Assembly (NCBI RefSeq): GCF_014836755.1
Contig: NZ_JACSQF010000013.1
Span: 91,585-155,584, forward strand
Direction of reading: 5' to 3'
Origin: Oerskovia merdavium
GTDB taxonomy: Bacteria; Actinomycetota; Actinomycetes; Actinomycetales; Cellulomonadaceae
DNA: 64,000 nucleotides
The notes under the pieces are model-generated. The model did not search any database. It was given only the letters and a program-made list of their open reading frames with translations, and was not told the DNA's origin. Made by a program: the position numbers and the translations under genes. Of the stretch, positions 63,893 to 64,000 are shown piece by piece (within the stretch, counting starts at the first letter, position 1; each line of letters starts with the position of its first letter).

Positions 63893-64000
63893 GTGAGCAG
63901 CTCCCGTCCTTTGCGCGTCGCTATCGTCGGCGCTGGTCCTGCTGGTATCTATGCGGCGGACATTCTGTCGAAGACGGATGTCGAGGTGAGTATCGATCTG
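63893..64000 (+). CDS. FprA-type ferredoxin-NADP reductase (3' end outside window)
   Basis: Only the first 36 codons are present. After SSSRPL comes the FAD-binding strand and loop [18 protein letters not shown], typical of the adrenodoxin-reductase/FprA family in actinobacteria, which moves electrons between NADPH and ferredoxins. Other FAD oxidoreductases share this loop, so the assignment is provisional. GTG 63893 is the only credible start. Thirteen of the 36 codons end in T (for example GCT, GGT, CCT, GAT), against almost none in neighbouring genes. Confidence 0.65.
   Translation, partial: MSSSRPLRVAIVGAGPAGIYAADILSKTDVEVSIDL

Overview
This window is chromosomal DNA from a very GC-rich actinobacterium. 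Third codon positions are almost all G or C, GTG starts are common, and several promoters are of the leaderless TAnnnT type. The mix of ResB/CcsB, a dispersed men locus, a complete nuo operon and a kinase/FHA/EccC/WXG100 block fits Micrococcales, most likely near Cellulomonas, Oerskovia or Cellulosimicrobium. That placement is inference from gene content, not a phylogeny. I see no tRNA, rRNA, CRISPR array, insertion sequence or prophage. No stretch longer than 300 bases lacks a gene.

Region 1 (1-20.2 kb) is mostly menaquinone and cell-envelope housekeeping. It starts inside resB, followed by ccsB (system II cytochrome c maturation), an LCP cell-wall ligase, a PLDc_N-type membrane protein and a DUF4229 protein. 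The menaquinone genes follow in several small units on both strands: menE-menA, menB, menC-menD, menF, menG and a MenJ-like reductase. Between them lie a DUF3048 lipoprotein, an RBBP9-type hydrolase, a small membrane protein, a TetR regulator preceded by the decayed tail of an SMR transporter gene, an HtrA protease and a GNAT acetyltransferase.

Region 2 (20.3-38.1 kb) is a complete 14-gene complex I operon, nuoA to nuoN in canonical order. A long-chain polyprenyl diphosphate synthase overlaps the end of nuoN and has its own candidate promoter. A perfect 15-bp-stem hairpin closes the block. Regions 1 and 2 together encode quinone head group, tail, tail saturation and the dehydrogenase that uses the quinone.

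Region 3 (38.3-63.7 kb) is the most interesting part. It holds a giant surface protein of Ig-like and Fn3 repeats, then MoxR, DUF58, TgpA-like, RDD-FHA, PP2C, zinc-ribbon-FHA, Ser/Thr kinase, FHA-HTH, an EccC/EssC-type ATPase with fused ubiquitin-like and FHA domains, and a WXG100 protein. Most of these genes overlap by 2 to 4 bases. Beyond a long hairpin come a WXG100 protein with a Gly/Ala-rich C-terminal domain, a LpqN/DcrB-like protein and an unknown protein. The first part resembles the bifidobacterial PFNA cluster (pkb2, fn3, AAA-ATPase, DUF58, transglutaminase). Here it is joined to a minimal type VII secretion module, which suggests secretion controlled by Ser/Thr phosphorylation. The transglutaminase-like protein has Asp where the catalytic Cys should be. 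The window ends inside an FprA-type ferredoxin reductase gene whose codon use is clearly less GC-rich than its neighbours.
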